This document shows positions 61,553 through 64,000 of a DNA stretch of 64,000 nt, in pieces (positions within the stretch are counted from its first letter, which is position 1; each line of letters opens with the position of its first letter). This DNA is from Antedon bifida (lineage: Eukaryota; Echinodermata; Crinoidea; Comatulida; Antedonidae): contig OY727095.1 in NCBI GenBank assembly GCA_963402885.1, positions 5,957,001 to 6,021,000 of the forward strand. Reading direction: 5' to 3'. The position numbers and the translations under genes are program-made. The notes beneath the pieces were generated by a model. The model did no database searches. It was given only the letters and a program-made list of their open reading frames with translations, and was not told the origin of the DNA.

Positions 61553-62607
61553 TACGGTTATAATATACTTTTTGATAATTTGCAATCTAGAATTAAATTA
61601 GTTTCCATGACTACCCCATGTTATCATACTTTGGTACGATTAAAATACATTGAAACTTTACAATATTCAACATTTTTTAAATGCACTATTGTTTTAACAA
61701 AACCAATAAAGTTTTAAAAAAGAAACATTTTTTTCATCAAATTATCTTAATTGATCTTTTAGTAAAACATTGTTAATCTAGTGTATCATCAAAATGAAGT
61801 GAGATTAACTCGCCCACGACTACAGGATGATAGATTAAGTCTTGTCAGTCTTAGAGATGTCAGGAACTGGAAGAGGTGGGGACAACGTACTTGAACAAAA
61901 TGAGATGCAAAAACAGATAATTTGAAAAATTATCCAAAATAAGTTGTTTGCATTTCTACTGAAATGATCTATTTTCTTTGAACAAATATAATATAAACTT
62001 GGTATGCCAAAATAAGATAAACATAGCTTAATTAAATATACAAGTAAATTAAATAGTAAATATATTAAATTTATATATTATATTAAAGAAGCTTCTGAGA
62101 ATTTATAATATTAGTTTTGTGTCCATACTTTGGGACACCCTTATTATTGGGGAACGCTTCCTGTGAAACAAACAAGGGGCAATACAGTATATATTAACAC
62201 TAAACAAACACTTTTTTCTACTGTATAGTAAACCCTAACAATTTTATATATGGTCCAATATGGAGAACACTCTGACTGCAAGAAAGTGAAAATTCACTGT
62301 AAATGAGTTGAAATCAAGCGAGTGTAATACTTTGATGAAAATTTGCCTGAATTTAATTTTCAATTAGAATAGAATGTCGATTCGGGAAGATCACGATTCT
62401 AATGTGCAACACCATTGATTCAACAAGATAATTCTGAGTGGTTGATAATAATTTGCATATTGTTGAAGGTATAATAAGCAACTCGTTAACACAGCTCTAA
62501 ATTAATTAAAAATGACAGGTGTTCACCTATCAGGATTAAGGAAGCTCCGATATTGAGTCATGTTACAGTGTGAATGCACATGTAAGATGATCATGGTCAT
62601 ATAAACT

Positions 62608-62678
62608 ACCACTACCATATTTGGGCACATCACACTTTTTTTTGTCAAACTAGTTTGATAATGTAGACAGAGCATAAA
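62608..62678 (-). mobile_element. MITE family 1, copy 24, half element
   Basis: Right half only, from CTACCATATTTGGGC to TGTAGACAGAGC. Confidence 0.75.
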
Positions 62679-63084
62679 ACAACAAATGTCTAATCAGAAT
62701 TAACAGTCTGATTTACCTTTAATAGCTATACCTAAGATAAACAAATTAATGCTAAAATATTCCAATTTTAGCAATAGTAAGTCGAAATCTACAATTTCAA
62801 TCTTCAAATTAAATATGTCTAGTTCTTAAATTAATTTCACTCTCACTATGAAAATGAGAAATCGTATCCTTACGTAAACTTAAAATCCAAATGAAGAATT
62901 ATCCATTTAAACACTTGTTTACTTGCAATGAAAATAAATTGATAATTTCACTCTCATTAATGCAACTATCCCATGAGTTTATAATAGAGACATACTATGA
63001 GCATCAATGGTCCCACTGGATTAGGATCATTGGGTGCATGACCTTCTTAAATATTATTAAGTCTTTTACATAATTGCTGTGTGC

Positions 63085-64000
63085 ACCAATGAGATAGCAC
63101 AATATTAATAAATATGAATAATTCATGTATGCAAATGAATATTCATAATTATAATTGAATAATTAATTTATGTAAATGAATATTCATAATTAAGATGGAT
63201 TAGTTTATTTCTCCTTTAGTTCTACAATGCTTTTTTCACCTTAGCATAATGTTAAAGTGTATGAATAATTCATTTATGTAAATGAATATTCATAATTAGG
63301 ATGGATTGGTTTATTTCTCCTTCTGTTCTACAATGTTCTTTACATCTTAGCATAATGTTAAGGAATGAATAATTCATAATAATTCATTTCAATTTAATGA
63401 ATATTCATAATTATGATTGATTAGTTTATTTCTCCTTTAGTTCTCCAATGCTTTTACATACCTTAGCATAATGTTAAAGTGTATGAATAATTCATGTTTG
63501 TAAATGAATATTGATAATTAGGATAGATTGGTTTATTTCTCCTTCAGTTCTACAATGCTATTTACACCTTAGCATAGCATAATGTTAAAGTGTATGAATA
63601 ATTCATGTCTGTAAATGAATATTCATAATTAGGATTGATTGGTTTATTTCTCCTTCAGTTCTACAATGCTTTTACATACCTTAGCATAATGTTAAGGAGT
63701 ATGAAAAATTAATTTATGTAAATGAATATTCATAATTAGGATGGATTGGTTTATTTCTCCTTCAGTTCTACAATGCTTTAACATACCTTAGCATAATGTT
63801 AAGATGTATGAATAATTCATTTCTAGTGATTGAATATTCATAATTACGGTGGATTGATTTAAAAAAGTATTAGGCTATAGTATTGTACTTCTACCATATT
63901 ATTGTTAGGAATATGAATTATTCATGCATAGTTGATGAATATTCATAATTAGGATGAATTATAGTACTGTATTTCTACCATAATGTTAATGAGTTTAATA
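63085..64000. repeat. ~107-bp tandem array running off the window
   Basis: GAATATTCAT-type cores at about 63136, 63177, 63284, 63400, 63509, 63620, 63724, 63831 and 63938. A unit carries GAATAATTCAT, AATGAATATTCATAATTA, GGTTTATTTCTCCTTCAG, CTACAATGCTTT and CTTAGCATAATGTTAA. Two AT palindromes per unit. The array continues past 64000. Confidence 0.9.

Larger units (their letters stand above)
59175..63080. other. Non-coding DNA upstream of the TBC1D2-like exon
   Basis: Probably an intron of the long form. No exon supported. Contains MITE copies 22-24, a LINE fragment and a CTCGAG repeat. Confidence 0.45.

Noticed and set aside
61801-61880. Possible minus-strand exon with Pro-rich PPLPVPDISKTDKT
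   Set aside because: No matching donor and acceptor pair and an early stop; not enough to extend the TBC1D2-like gene.

Overview
This window is nuclear DNA from an animal. All recognisable genes are split by many GT-AG introns, intergenic DNA is clearly AT-rich, and the space between exons is packed with short palindromic transposons, SINE-like remnants and minisatellites. The proteins are conserved animal housekeeping and signalling proteins, so the sequence fits a marine invertebrate, possibly an echinoderm. That placement is an inference; nothing here fixes the species.

Layout. (1) About 1-11,100, minus strand: 3'-truncated EVI5-type Rab GTPase-activating protein (10 exons; the last exons lie left of the window). 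(2) About 11,100-20,100: gene-poor DNA rich in TACTGTA/TACAGTA words, ending in a probable head-to-head promoter region. (3) 20,143-21,096, plus strand: complete PIN1 prolyl isomerase (3 exons). (4) 22,972-25,326, minus: complete CSNK2B, the regulatory beta subunit of casein kinase 2 (6 coding exons). (5) 26,327-27,787, plus: complete DUSP19-like dual-specificity phosphatase (3 exons), head-to-head with CSNK2B. (6) 29,820-36,168, minus: C-terminal part of a beta-propeller (WD40-like) protein, perhaps LRRK-family, with a 2.5-kb exon coding a disordered insert holding three peptide repeat arrays. Its 5' exons were not found. (7) 38,232-58,734, minus: TBC1D2-like Rab GAP (14 exons in the complete short form) with two alternative 5' exons that join the same downstream exon in the same phase. 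(8) About 58,735-64,000: non-coding, with a LINE fragment and a long ~107-bp tandem array.

Mobile DNA. One near-palindromic MITE family occurs 24 times. Five copies end within about 25 bp of a 5' splice site, in three different genes. A second, longer hairpin MITE family occurs three times.

The most unusual signals are two tandem arrays whose repeat unit spans a genuine splice junction: the 5' splice site of an EVI5 exon (seven copies, 37/42-bp spacing) and the 3' splice site of a propeller-gene exon (five copies, 57-bp period). Each array lines up decoy splice sites next to the real one.

Functional links are loose: two Rab-GAPs of membrane traffic, and three phospho-signalling proteins (CK2 beta, PIN1, DUSP19). 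Linkage looks like ordinary animal gene order, not an operon.
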